From the IMG/VR virus record IMGVR_UViG_3300008259_000205, positions 1 to 42,392 of that record: DNA of 42,392 nt, one strand, 5' to 3'. The notes beneath the pieces are model-generated. The model had not been told where the DNA came from. It saw nothing but the letters and a program-made list of their open reading frames with translations, and made no database searches. The position numbers were made by a program, and so were the translations under genes. Positions 31,436 through 40,665 of this stretch are shown in pieces (the first letter of the stretch is position 1; every line of letters begins with the position of its first letter). This DNA is from a virus.

Positions 31436-32455
31436 ATGAAATGTTACCACTCTTTTATCATTAGTACTAAAATTTCTCCATACGAATGTTTAGTTCAACT
31501 ATATGCTGTTATTAAACACAAAATGATAAATCCAAAAATACCAATAATTTTACTTACAGATAAAAAATCATTTGAGATTTTTAAATCATTAGAATTGGTA
31601 GATATCTACGATGATGTTATAACGGATATATTTGATGATTACCCATATGATAGAATTTCTGATGCATTTTGGTCATCACCCAAAATATGGGCTATTTCTA
31701 AATTACCAACACCATTTGCTATTATAGATACTGATTTAATTTATAGTAGACCATTAAAAGAATTTGAACATTTTGATTTTGGTTATTTACATAGAGAAAC
31801 TTCTAATGTATATCCAAGACCATATGAAATATCAACCCCAAATGGATTTAAATGGGAATCCGATATGTTGTATTATTTTAGAATTTCTACACCAATTAAT
31901 GCTGCCGTTTTATATTTTAATAATGAAATTTTTAAAAAAGAATTCACACAAAGGTATTTTAATTTTGTATTAGATAATAAAGGTGAGTTTATAAACATAG
32001 CAGAAGAATTATTAAAAGATAATGTTATTGTAAATGGAATTCTTACTTCTTACATAGCCCCATCTGCAGCAGTTATATTTGCCGAACAAGCTATGTTAGG
32101 AGCTTTGGTTGAAAAATACATGTCTACTGATACTATATTTCGTTCAGGACAAGTTTTACCAATAATATTCAATTCAGCTTTTTTTAATAGATTTTCAGCA
32201 GAAGAAGATAGAAAGTCTATTCAAGAAATGATTAACGAAAGTTATTACCATTTATGGGGAGCTAAATATTTTATAAATAATGACGAGTGTAATTGTAAGT
32301 TACCAAAGATTGCAGAAATGCTTATAAAATCAGGACAAGAATTACTTACTAATGGAAATTGTTGGGATAAGTATGGTGGTATATACGAAAGGTATAAAGA
32401 AGAAATTATCCAATCTTTGCAAACTGCAAATAATTTGGAAGATACAACAAAATAG
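31436..32455 (+). CDS. Glycosyltransferase-like protein (only plus-strand gene)
   Basis: This 339-residue protein reads like a GT-A glycosyltransferase. It has KIPIILLTDKKSFEIFKSLE near residue 34, then WAISKLPTPFAIIDTDLIY with a D-T-D metal motif, INAAVLYFNNEIFKKEF (acceptor/donor loop), and a C-terminal HLWGAKYF like the H-x-x-G-x-x-K of GT8-type enzymes. I cannot place it in a family with confidence. It is the only gene on the plus strand, AT-richer than its neighbours, and overlaps the next minus-strand gene tail to tail by 50 bp, as expected for a late insertion. Confidence 0.6.
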   Translation: MKCYHSFIISTKISPYECLVQLYAVIKHKMINPKIPIILLTDKKSFEIFKSLELVDIYDDVITDIFDDYPYDRISDAFWSSPKIWAISKLPTPFAIIDTDLIYSRPLKEFEHFDFGYLHRETSNVYPRPYEISTPNGFKWESDMLYYFRISTPINAAVLYFNNEIFKKEFTQRYFNFVLDNKGEFINIAEELLKDNVIVNGILTSYIAPSAAVIFAEQAMLGALVEKYMSTDTIFRSGQVLPIIFNSAFFNRFSAEEDRKSIQEMINESYYHLWGAKYFINNDECNCKLPKIAEMLIKSGQELLTNGNCWDKYGGIYERYKEEIIQSLQTANNLEDTTK

Positions 32456-32762
32456 CTTTCATTCTTTCGGAAGCCAATTTTACCGAGTTTGAGTTAGATT
32501 CTTTTATTTGCTCAACACTTCCGGTTAATCTCCAATCTAAAGATACAACACTATAAAAAGAATTGTTTACAAAAGAACTATGTGATTTTGAACTAACCTC
32601 ATAAACAGGAGAAGTTGTATCATTTACCTTTTGTACAAAATATCTAACTATATAACCCCTTTTATAATCATTATCGTTTGGGGTTGGTACGCTAGGAGTA
32701 ATTTTGATTTGTGTAAATTCTCTTTTACTTACTAATATATTATTATATCTTTCTAAATCCAT
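32406..32762 (-). CDS. Hypothetical small baseplate-region protein
   Basis: From the ATG at 32762 (MDLERYNNI) this encodes 118 residues, 1 nt after the hub gene stop (TAATATG). An in-frame upstream start would add 12 residues within the hub gene. Content: LVSKREFTQIKITPSVPTP, KRGYIVRYFVQKVND, SFYSVVSLDWRLTG, and KLASERMKAILLYLPNYLQF. No known motif. Position between the hub gene and the end of the tail operon suggests a tail or baseplate component. Its last 50 bp overlap the 3' end of the plus-strand gene. Confidence 0.6.
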   Translation of the reverse strand: MDLERYNNILVSKREFTQIKITPSVPTPNDNDYKRGYIVRYFVQKVNDTTSPVYEVSSKSHSSFVNNSFYSVVSLDWRLTGSVEQIKESNSNSVKLASERMKAILLYLPNYLQFAKIG

Positions 32763-32763
32763 A

Positions 32764-35085
32764 TTACGCTTTCTTTTGTTGTTGCTGTCTAAAACCACCT
32801 TCTATTTGAGTTTTCCAAGTCATATCATCAATTGTATGCTTTACAGATAATACTTGGAAAAATCCATTGTCTGCGTATTTTCTTGGAATACCTCTTACTT
32901 TAAATTTATCACCTCTTTTAATTCCACTTACACCATGTACCGTAAATGTAAATTTAATTGGTAACAATACAGAAACTGCAGCTGCATCTGTGGTAGTATC
33001 ATTTCCTACTTTTTTTGCATCAAATACCATCAAATCATTTAAACATCCAATATAAATTAATTCTTCCAATGCTAAACTAAAATCACTTGTTCCCTCTAAA
33101 TTTATTTTTGGAAAAATACCAACTTTTTGTAAAAACAATTCTAAATTCTTTTGAACTTCATCATCTTCACTTTTAACTTCACCACCAGCATCTTCATCTG
33201 AAGATGGTTCTTTACTTTGAAGTTGAATATCTTTTAAAATCTTATCAGTAAGACCTGTTGCGAATAGTTTACCTTCATACGATGGTCTTGATGAGTTTAC
33301 ATCACCACCTAATCTACTTCCAATAATCCTATTCATTTGCTCACCACTAATATCCATATCAAATGATGCTTCGGTAAATATACTATTTAATCCATACACA
33401 TCAAAAGTTGCGATATTATCAAACGTTGTATTAGATACTAAATTTAAATCAACTATCTTTAGCATGTAATTTGAAACACCAACTTTTGTAGCACTATTAT
33501 TTGCAGTTACTTCAGCTGATGGTGCTGGTACTTGAATTATTTGAAAATCCCACAATCCACCAGCGGCAGATGATAATCCATTTAGTATTTGATATAAGGC
33601 ATCTTTAATAACAAAGTTTTTAGTTTCTAAAATACCTTTTGCAAAATCAAAATTTACATAAAGGTCATCTAACCAACCCCATTTCTCTGCAGGTATAGTA
33701 CTACCTTTTATAGTTGTATTTGTAAAATCAATTTTTATACCATCGGCTGTACCATTAGATACCGCATTTGGACTTGGAAATTGAATATCAATTTCACCAT
33801 ATTTTACGTTGTTTGGAAATGTTCCACTATATGTGTTTTGTGGTTCTGCATTAGTTGCCGCCTGCTCCAAATCAAATTTTGGCGTATTTTTATTTGGTAT
33901 AAAAAGTTTTGATTTATCTGCACTAAATATTTCTGGAAATGCTGATATGATTGTTGTAGAACTATCAATTGTCATTGTAACAAATTCATTTCCTATTTTA
34001 TAACCATCTATACCAATACTATTCATTATTTTAATTAGTGCCCCAAATCTTATAAAAGCATCATCTCCAATAATTTTAGTACCGGTTGGAAAACTTACAG
34101 ACTTACCACCTTCACTTACTTGTGAATCATTTTGAATTAATCCAAAAAATGCACCATCAGTTTTATTATTAATAGCGTTTTTAACTGCCTCATCAAAATT
34201 AATAAAATTAACAGGACTTGCCATTGGAATCTTTCTTGAATCAACGTTACTTATTAAATCTTTTACCAATTGAGTTTGACGATTACTTGATAATTTGTTA
34301 TACATCTGCATAAACCTTTTCTTACCCAAATCTTGCTCACTTAAAACTTTATAAGTTGGATATTTTTTTGCAGCAGTTTCAATCTTTTCTCCCTTTTTTT
34401 CAATATTATCAGCTGCCATAAAGTATGCTGGTAATTCTGTGAAGCCGGTACAACTTATGTTTACAACCCAACCATCACCATCCATACCAATACTACCACC
34501 AGTTATAAATCCTAAATAGCAATCATATAATCCACCACTCTTACTTCTTCTCTCATTTATTTTTGCAAAGTTTTGAGTATCGGTTATATAACTTTCAGAA
34601 AGAGTTGATTGATATGTTGCTAATGCTGCTTTTTGATTCCAACCCCATTCTATGTAAATTGTAAAACCAGGTTCTAAAAAATATTTTGTTATTTCATTTA
34701 ATTGAGCTTCAGTATATACTTTTATTGAAAAGCTTGCTTTACGAGAAATATTACCACTACCTTCATCTATTTCAATTGATGTAATGTTTGGTTTTGGTTT
34801 TAATGGTTGAGCTTCTCCAGATGCATATATTGCAGTACCATCCCATGTTACACCAATAACTCCAGAATTTGCTGAGTTTCCGTATATACTTGGTAATGTT
34901 TTATCACCGGCTGCTTTAAAAATACTAAAATTTGGATTCGATAATAATACACATCCATTACCAACACCAGAAGCAACTCTAACCCATGCAGTTAATCCAC
35001 TTATACTTAACTGGTCTTTTTTTCTTGAATTTAAAGTAGTCTGAACATAGTCTGATATGTTCGAAAAATTAGGAAATGATGACAT
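32764..35085 (-). CDS. Baseplate hub protein, gp27/VgrG-like
   Basis: This 773-residue protein begins with a tail-specific segment, then ITSIEIDEGSGNISRKASFS and FLEPGFTIYIEWGWN near residues 100-150, which match the hub/late-control D type of fold. The C-terminus VHGVSGIKRGDKFKVRGIPR and NGFFQVLSVKHTIDDMTWKT is a common end of gp27-like hub proteins. In contractile tails the hub crowns the tube and carries the spike. It lies directly after the LysM gene, the usual order of LysM and hub genes. No lysozyme domain is seen. Confidence 0.6.
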   Translation of the reverse strand: MSSFPNFSNISDYVQTTLNSRKKDQLSISGLTAWVRVASGVGNGCVLLSNPNFSIFKAAGDKTLPSIYGNSANSGVIGVTWDGTAIYASGEAQPLKPKPNITSIEIDEGSGNISRKASFSIKVYTEAQLNEITKYFLEPGFTIYIEWGWNQKAALATYQSTLSESYITDTQNFAKINERRSKSGGLYDCYLGFITGGSIGMDGDGWVVNISCTGFTELPAYFMAADNIEKKGEKIETAAKKYPTYKVLSEQDLGKKRFMQMYNKLSSNRQTQLVKDLISNVDSRKIPMASPVNFINFDEAVKNAINNKTDGAFFGLIQNDSQVSEGGKSVSFPTGTKIIGDDAFIRFGALIKIMNSIGIDGYKIGNEFVTMTIDSSTTIISAFPEIFSADKSKLFIPNKNTPKFDLEQAATNAEPQNTYSGTFPNNVKYGEIDIQFPSPNAVSNGTADGIKIDFTNTTIKGSTIPAEKWGWLDDLYVNFDFAKGILETKNFVIKDALYQILNGLSSAAGGLWDFQIIQVPAPSAEVTANNSATKVGVSNYMLKIVDLNLVSNTTFDNIATFDVYGLNSIFTEASFDMDISGEQMNRIIGSRLGGDVNSSRPSYEGKLFATGLTDKILKDIQLQSKEPSSDEDAGGEVKSEDDEVQKNLELFLQKVGIFPKINLEGTSDFSLALEELIYIGCLNDLMVFDAKKVGNDTTTDAAAVSVLLPIKFTFTVHGVSGIKRGDKFKVRGIPRKYADNGFFQVLSVKHTIDDMTWKTQIEGGFRQQQQKKA

Positions 35086-35090
35086 AACAA

Positions 35091-35378
35091 TTATTTAGTT
35101 TGGTTGTTTTCTATCTCAATATAATTTAATGGTATTCTTAAAATTGTACCATCTTTTAAACCCAATGGGGCATTATGTATATTATTGGCTGCTGCTATAA
35201 TCCACCAAAGAGATGAATCATCATAATATTCATAAGCCAATGTATCTAAACGGTCTCCTGTTTCAGTAGCTACATAAACATCATCATCTCTCAACGGAAT
35301 ATTTGGATATACCTTTGGGGTATAGACAGTTTTTCCATCAATTGATTTTTTAGTTTTGTTATTTAAGTATCTACTCAT
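35091..35378 (-). CDS. LysM-type baseplate wedge protein, gp53-like
   Basis: In this 95-residue protein, residues about 33-85 form a LysM-like unit: VYVATETGDRLDTLAYEYYD, then WWIIAAANNI and GTILRIP, the pattern of T4 gp53 and of the tail protein X family. In T4 gp53 clamps the baseplate wedges. It lies between the baseplate/tube protein and the hub gene. Confidence 0.75.
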   Translation of the reverse strand: MSRYLNNKTKKSIDGKTVYTPKVYPNIPLRDDDVYVATETGDRLDTLAYEYYDDSSLWWIIAAANNIHNAPLGLKDGTILRIPLNYIEIENNQTK

Positions 35379-35397
35379 ATTAATAATTATTTCTAAT

Positions 35398-37596
35398 TTA
35401 ATTAGTTATTCCTAAAGCTTCTAATTGTTTAAAATAATCTTCAGTAATTACTTCTTCTCTACTTTCATAGCTTTCATTTTGAGTTGGAACTTGTATTTCC
35501 TCTTCTATCACATTTGGAGTTTTTTCCGGTTCAACTCTTCTATTAATCGTTGGTTGTGTTACCGGTAATCCTCTTTGTATTTGTCTGTTATCTTCTTCTC
35601 TAACACTTAATGGTGAATTAGATGGTACTGAACCCCTATCTATTGTAGCTACCTCAGCTCCTAAACTATTTTCACTTTGTGGTGGAGTTGTAACTAAATT
35701 TACAGGAATAAATCCATATTTTGCTACCGTATTAGCTCTTGATTCAATAAATTTAAGAGTAATTGCAACATCAACTATTGTTGGTAATTTATAATCACTA
35801 ACTTTAGCTTGCTTGCCATCTATTCTAACTTTTGCACCTTCTGGCAATCCCACCGAACCAACTTCCCAAGGTGTATTATCATCTATTGTATATGATAACG
35901 ATTCAATAAAACACTCTTTACCTTTATAAAGATTACCCAAAGTAAATTTAATAAATGGTGGTTTAAAATATGTACTTGTATCACTATATACAATAGGATA
36001 TGTTAATCCGGTTAAAAAATTAAGTTTTTCCCAAGCAATAATATGTTCAGCAACATTCATAGAATAAACTTTGAAATTAAACTGAACACTTCTTTCTACA
36101 CCACCATATGTATAATGATTAAATGGAGAACCTAAGAATTTTGCACTATCCCAAGTTGGAGATATTGTTTCACTCAATCCACTAATAGTTGCTCTAAATT
36201 GTACAGTCTTTTTAGAAGTTACTGAATAGAATTTTAATGGTATAAAATCATAATCATCCAAAGTTCTATCACCCAACGTTAAACTTTCACCATCATATGG
36301 CATTTTTTGGTTTATAGCATCCCCAACGTTAGTAAGACCTCTTTGTACCAACAAAGAAGTTTTTTTCTCATCTTTTAATGTTGAATATAATTTGATTTCA
36401 TTTCTATCAGGTCCACCTGAAGCTATACCCCCTTCAGAACTATTTATAGCCTCTTGTAAAGCTGCTAATTTAGTTGAAAGGTCATTTCTTAATGAAATAT
36501 CAGTTGCTGCTCTATCAACAGTATCTGGATACGTCATTTCAGAATCAAATGTGTTTACATTTGGATTGTTTACAACCTCTTCACCTTTTCCTGCTAATTT
36601 TTGCTGCCCTTCCTTTCTACCGCCACTTAATTTTTCTTTTGAAGATTTACCAACTGATTTTAATTTATCTTTTGTTGAAGCAAATGAATTTACACTAAGT
36701 GGTGGAGTTATTTTATCGGCAGATGGTGGGTTTGATAGCCCTCCTTGAATTTTAGCAGCAGTATCACCACTTTTTTCTAATTTTTTATCAATATCCTGTC
36801 TACTTTTTAATACAGAGGATAAATCATTTCTACCAGCTACATCATCAGCTGAAGCATCTATTGTAGAACTATACTTTAATGTACTATAATATAAAGTTGG
36901 TTCGCCTACATTTTGTTCTGCTAAATTCTGACCACCAGTCTTTCTACTACCAAATAATTTTTTTCTTACCGAATCTTTTACTAACTGAATACTATTACCA
37001 ATAGCTGCATTTGCTATTTGTTTTGGAGTTCCTTTGATACTATCTTTTAAAAGTTTTCCAACTAAATTACCAGCCGCATCTTTCTTAATTTCGGCAAGAG
37101 TAATCATAGTATCGGGTTCTTTTCCAACTTTAAATTTATCGTTTTGAGATATTTTAGTTGGAATCATTGTTTCAGGAAAAGCAATACCTAGTTTAGATGT
37201 AATTTGAAGTGCCTTATCTTTAACTTTGTTTATAGCATTTCCTATTATTCCATTATCACCTTCACCACCTGCAGCAGCATCTGCCATTACAGTTTTTATG
37301 TTTGTAGTTCTGGTTTTTAATCTGATTATATCAGTACCATAAATTACGGGAGATGATAACCCTCTGATTGTTCTTAAACCAACTGCTTCTTCCTCTAAAA
37401 ATTTTTCACTTAATCTTGCAGTTAATGTACTACTATTTCTTAATTTTTGAACTAATGGGAAAGTTGTAGCATTAAGAATTCCATTAGAAGTAGTAATTCT
37501 TATATCCTTACTATTTCTAATTTCATACTTAGCTTCAGCGGTTTGTCCGTTGTCTAAGACTTTGGTTCTAAATAATTCTTCTATTGTTTTTCCCAT
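35398..37596 (-). CDS. Baseplate or tail-tube-associated structural protein
   Basis: This 732-residue protein has a C-terminal half (about 450-620) that resembles the family of structural proteins between tape measure and LysM genes in T4-like phages: KKTVQFRATISGLSETISPT, FLGSPFNHYTYGGVERSVQF, WEKLNFLTGLTYPIVYSD, then ECFIESLSYTIDDNTPWEVG. That is reminiscent of gp48/gp54-type tube initiators, but I could not confirm it. The N-terminal 400 residues are rich in Lys/Ser and contain a duplicated segment (residues about 211-272 and 321-384: SRKTGGQNLA / GRKEGQQKLA, then RNDLS). Confidence 0.55.
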   Translation of the reverse strand: MGKTIEELFRTKVLDNGQTAEAKYEIRNSKDIRITTSNGILNATTFPLVQKLRNSSTLTARLSEKFLEEEAVGLRTIRGLSSPVIYGTDIIRLKTRTTNIKTVMADAAAGGEGDNGIIGNAINKVKDKALQITSKLGIAFPETMIPTKISQNDKFKVGKEPDTMITLAEIKKDAAGNLVGKLLKDSIKGTPKQIANAAIGNSIQLVKDSVRKKLFGSRKTGGQNLAEQNVGEPTLYYSTLKYSSTIDASADDVAGRNDLSSVLKSRQDIDKKLEKSGDTAAKIQGGLSNPPSADKITPPLSVNSFASTKDKLKSVGKSSKEKLSGGRKEGQQKLAGKGEEVVNNPNVNTFDSEMTYPDTVDRAATDISLRNDLSTKLAALQEAINSSEGGIASGGPDRNEIKLYSTLKDEKKTSLLVQRGLTNVGDAINQKMPYDGESLTLGDRTLDDYDFIPLKFYSVTSKKTVQFRATISGLSETISPTWDSAKFLGSPFNHYTYGGVERSVQFNFKVYSMNVAEHIIAWEKLNFLTGLTYPIVYSDTSTYFKPPFIKFTLGNLYKGKECFIESLSYTIDDNTPWEVGSVGLPEGAKVRIDGKQAKVSDYKLPTIVDVAITLKFIESRANTVAKYGFIPVNLVTTPPQSENSLGAEVATIDRGSVPSNSPLSVREEDNRQIQRGLPVTQPTINRRVEPEKTPNVIEEEIQVPTQNESYESREEVITEDYFKQLEALGITN

Positions 37597-37605
37597 TGTT
37601 ACTTA

Positions 37606-40128
37606 TTAACCTCCATATGAGTTGCTAGATACTTTACTAACAACTTTGGTAATTCCAGATGTAACTTTACTACCATCCATATAAACAGCTATTTTACCAG
37701 CATTTAAATCTTCTCTTAGTGCTTTAATTTCAGTTATTAATTCATCCATTTTAGCACCCTCACCACCCGCTTCTTCACCACCAACTCCTAATAATGAACC
37801 AACTCCAGTTGCAATTGCACCAACTGCTGCTACTGCTAATAAACCAGGTAATGCTATTACACCAGCAGCACCAACTGCTATCAATGATGCCGATAATCCC
37901 ATCAATGCTAATGATAATGCTGCTATTGCTGGTATAAATGTTACCATACCCATTATTGCTTCACCGACCATTGTTAAATTTGGAACTAATGTTCCTATAC
38001 CAGCACTCATCATTTGAAAACCAGTTCCAATTGCCTGAAGAGCGTATCCTAATACCAATACAGATGCTGCTATTACTAACATTGCCGCTGCTCCAGCTAA
38101 TATTGCTACTGCACCAACACCACTTGTCATAATTGCTCCTAATAAAGCAACTGCACCAACCAATGCCAACATAGATACCACAGCCATACCAACAGCTTCC
38201 CAACTTACTTTCATAAATTCTTGAACTGCTTTTCCAAATACAAATACAGCTGCTGCTACAACTAACATTGCTGCCGCACCTTTGAGAACTTCACTCATTT
38301 TAATTTTGGACATAGAATCCATCAATCCACCTTTTTTACCTACATCCGGTCCATCGGGAACTTTTACTTTATTATCACCCAATGCACCAGCTCCAGCTGC
38401 TGCACCACCACCAAATAAACTACCAATCTTTTTAAATGGCGCACTTACTAAATTTTTTAAGAACCCTCCCGTACCTTGTGCTATACCTTTTACATCAACT
38501 CCCATTTGGGCAAATGAACCGCCAAGCTGAGCTCCGGCCATTATCATACCACCCAATGATTTTAATGATGTACCTAAATATTTGTTTAACCCAGCATCTA
38601 AGGTTTCACCCATTAAACTGAACTTCTCATTAAGTTGTCCACCAATTGTATTTGCGTTTTCTTGCTGAGTTACCATTTTTTGAAGTTCATCAACCGTTGT
38701 ACCCAATAAATCAGCCGTTGCTTTCTTTTGGAAATAATCCATTTTGTTGAAAGCATCCACGCCACCCAATGCTGCTAATGTTTCTTTTGTTGCACCAGCT
38801 ATATCACCTTGATAAGCTAATGAACGTGCTCTGTCTAAGTTAATGTTCTTACCTAACATAGCACCCAATTCCAATTCTTTTGTAATTGATGATTCAAAAT
38901 CCAAAAGGTTTTCAGAAATACCGGTCATTGTACTAAGTGATACACCCATCTTTCTAGCTGCTGCTCCAGCCTCTATAAGATTCTTACCACCTTCTTTTCC
39001 AAATAATGCAAACTCTTCAGCAGAACCTGCCAAATCAGCCATTAATTGTGATGGAATTATTCCGTTTTGTTTTGCAAACTCTTGTGTTGATTTTGTTAAA
39101 TTAAGAGCCGCTTCTTCACTATTACCATTTAATCTACTAAACGAACCTAATAATCCAGCTGCTTCAGTTCCACTAATACCCATATTTGCGGATATCAATG
39201 ATGTTGAAGCTTGTAATTCGGCTGATACGTTATTTATTCCACCAAATTGGTTTGCTAATTCTTTTGCATTTTCAACAGCATTATCATCAAAGAAAGCTAA
39301 AGCAGTTGTACCCATTTCAGATATACCACCCAATTGTGCTCTAGTTTCGCCTAATTTTTCAGCAAATACACCAGCACCAATTGCCAATCCTCCAAAAAAT
39401 CCACCAGGCCCAGATGTTAATATCTTAGCAGTATTTAATACACCTCTAAGTGTTTTACCAATACCTTTATATACATCTATTTGTGATTGTAAATAATCTT
39501 TTGTATCAGCAGATACAGTTGCATATTTTTCAGCAATTTGTAAAGATTGCTCTTGAGAATTTACCATTAGCAACAAAGCATCAGCTTCTTCGTTTGTGAT
39601 TTCTCCCAACGTTTGTTTAGCGGTAATAGTTTCTTTTATTCCATTTAACTGAGAATTATATGCATCACGAATAGATTGTTGAACTTCTAAATCATCAGGT
39701 CCACTTTCTGCTAATTTTTGCTGTAATCCTTGTAATTCAGTTACACCAGTTAAAGTACTATTTAAAATTTCTTTTTTAGTTTCATCAGCTAACAATCCTT
39801 GCTGAACTGAAACTAAAGATGCTTGTGCAACTTTTAAACTTTGAGTTTGTGATGTTGTTAATCCCTTATATATTGATGAAATTGAATTAAGCTCTGAAGC
39901 TTGTGCCGAAATTGCTGCGTTTAAATCTAACTCTGCTTGTTTAGTACCTAAAGCCGCTTTTAATCTTTTTTCTTGAATAGTAACAAGCTTTGAAAGCTTG
40001 GTTTCCATCTTTGTAAGATTTTCAGACTCAGCCTCCGTCAGCTCTTTTTCTTTATTTTGAAGAGCCGCTATATCCTCTCGTAATTTTTTAATCTTTTCGA
40101 GTATTCCTATATTGGTATTATCAGCCAT
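37606..40128 (-). CDS. Tape measure protein
   Basis: This 840-residue protein has the classic tape measure composition: a long helical N-terminal half beginning with a coiled coil (ILEKIKKLREDIAALQNKEK, then TEAESENLTKMETKLSKL), a central region with a Gly/Ala-rich part, and a C-terminal third of repeated hydrophobic spans (about residues 615-790, AAMLVVAAAVFVFGKAV, VSMLALVGAVALLGAIM, AALSLALMGLSASLIAVG). Such spans insert into the host membrane. Its length should set tail length: at about 1.5 Angstrom per residue roughly 125 nm by the usual rule. It lies downstream of the tube and gp26-like genes. Confidence 0.8.
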   Translation of the reverse strand: MADNTNIGILEKIKKLREDIAALQNKEKELTEAESENLTKMETKLSKLVTIQEKRLKAALGTKQAELDLNAAISAQASELNSISSIYKGLTTSQTQSLKVAQASLVSVQQGLLADETKKEILNSTLTGVTELQGLQQKLAESGPDDLEVQQSIRDAYNSQLNGIKETITAKQTLGEITNEEADALLLMVNSQEQSLQIAEKYATVSADTKDYLQSQIDVYKGIGKTLRGVLNTAKILTSGPGGFFGGLAIGAGVFAEKLGETRAQLGGISEMGTTALAFFDDNAVENAKELANQFGGINNVSAELQASTSLISANMGISGTEAAGLLGSFSRLNGNSEEAALNLTKSTQEFAKQNGIIPSQLMADLAGSAEEFALFGKEGGKNLIEAGAAARKMGVSLSTMTGISENLLDFESSITKELELGAMLGKNINLDRARSLAYQGDIAGATKETLAALGGVDAFNKMDYFQKKATADLLGTTVDELQKMVTQQENANTIGGQLNEKFSLMGETLDAGLNKYLGTSLKSLGGMIMAGAQLGGSFAQMGVDVKGIAQGTGGFLKNLVSAPFKKIGSLFGGGAAAGAGALGDNKVKVPDGPDVGKKGGLMDSMSKIKMSEVLKGAAAMLVVAAAVFVFGKAVQEFMKVSWEAVGMAVVSMLALVGAVALLGAIMTSGVGAVAILAGAAAMLVIAASVLVLGYALQAIGTGFQMMSAGIGTLVPNLTMVGEAIMGMVTFIPAIAALSLALMGLSASLIAVGAAGVIALPGLLAVAAVGAIATGVGSLLGVGGEEAGGEGAKMDELITEIKALREDLNAGKIAVYMDGSKVTSGITKVVSKVSSNSYGG

Positions 40129-40135
40129 CTATAAT

Positions 40136-40351
40136 TTACTTCTGTAATGATTTTACGATTCTTTTTAATTCCTCACCTCTATCTTCAATATCTTTCATTA
40201 ATTTAATTGCTTCAGGTGGTAATTTAGCAGTTTCTGCTTTTTTAATTATTTGATTTGCAGTATTTCTCTCCAATCCCTTAAAAAATGCAGCAACGAATTT
40301 ATCAGCCGCATCGAATAGACCTTCATTAATTTGTTTATTTTTATTGGACAT
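40136..40351 (-). CDS. Small helical tail-region protein
   Basis: This 71-residue protein (MSNKNKQINEGLFDAADKF, VAAFFKGLERNTANQIIKKA, ELKRIVKSLQK) is predicted helical with an amphipathic middle. No known family recognised. It precedes the tape measure gene by 7 bp and has an ATATTTAT octamer 21 nt upstream, starting a new transcript after the terminator at 40386-40420. Such a position suits a tape-measure chaperone or assembly factor, without direct evidence. Confidence 0.6.
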   Translation of the reverse strand: MSNKNKQINEGLFDAADKFVAAFFKGLERNTANQIIKKAETAKLPPEAIKLMKDIEDRGEELKRIVKSLQK

Positions 40352-40372
40352 GATATTCTTAGTTTATATTCT

Positions 40373-40380
40373 ATAAATAT
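40373..40380 (-). promoter_or_regulatory. RTATTTAT octamer
   Basis: Minus-strand ATATTTAT, extended to AATATTTATAGAATATA, 21 nt before the ATG at 40351 and 5 bp after the terminator U-run. Confidence 0.55.
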
Positions 40381-40385
40381 TCGCA

Positions 40386-40420
40386 AATAAAAAAGTGAGG
40401 ATTAACGCATCCTCACTTTA
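40386..40420 (-). terminator. Intrinsic terminator after the gp26 unit
   Basis: Minus strand AAAGTGAGGAT (40409-40419) pairs with ATCCTCACTTT (40392-40402), loop of 6 nt, followed by a U-run. The stem includes the last codons of the start-less ORF ending at 40402, so that ORF's stop codon lies in the loop. Confidence 0.85.
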
Positions 40421-40665
40421 GGTACTTTTGATTTACTTTGAGCCTTTTTAACCTCTTCTGCTTCCTTTTTCTTAAATTCTATCAATTTGTTAAAATAGAA
40501 TTTTCGTAGGTGGATTGGCATATTATAAACATCTGCCCAATTGAATCCCCCATTTCCAAAATAAACCAACTCCCAAATTTGTGTATGAAGTTGGACTTTA
40601 TAATCAGTTGGAAGGGTAAAAAAAGTTAATCCCGAATGGGATATCCAGCGCCTCCGTTTCGCCAG
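40402..40665 (-). CDS. Start-less ORF after gp26, +1 frame
   Basis: An open frame runs from the TAA at 40666-40668 to the TAA at 40402, with no ATG, GTG or TTG before the conserved-looking part. That part (from about 40617) reads TLPTDYKVQLHTQIWELVYF, GNGGFNWADVYNMPIHLRKF, YFNKLIEFKKKEAEEVKKAQ; the YxxGGFxxxxVYNMPxxLRxFYxxKL pattern resembles a small T4-like tail-assembly protein in other phages. It overlaps the gp26-like gene end, where a run of seven U occurs (40618-40624). A +1 (or -2) shift there would fuse it to gp26. An indel in the homopolymer is an alternative. Confidence 0.65.
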   Translation of the reverse strand: MAKRRRWISHSGLTFFTLPTDYKVQLHTQIWELVYFGNGGFNWADVYNMPIHLRKFYFNKLIEFKKKEAEEVKKAQSKSKVPKVRMR

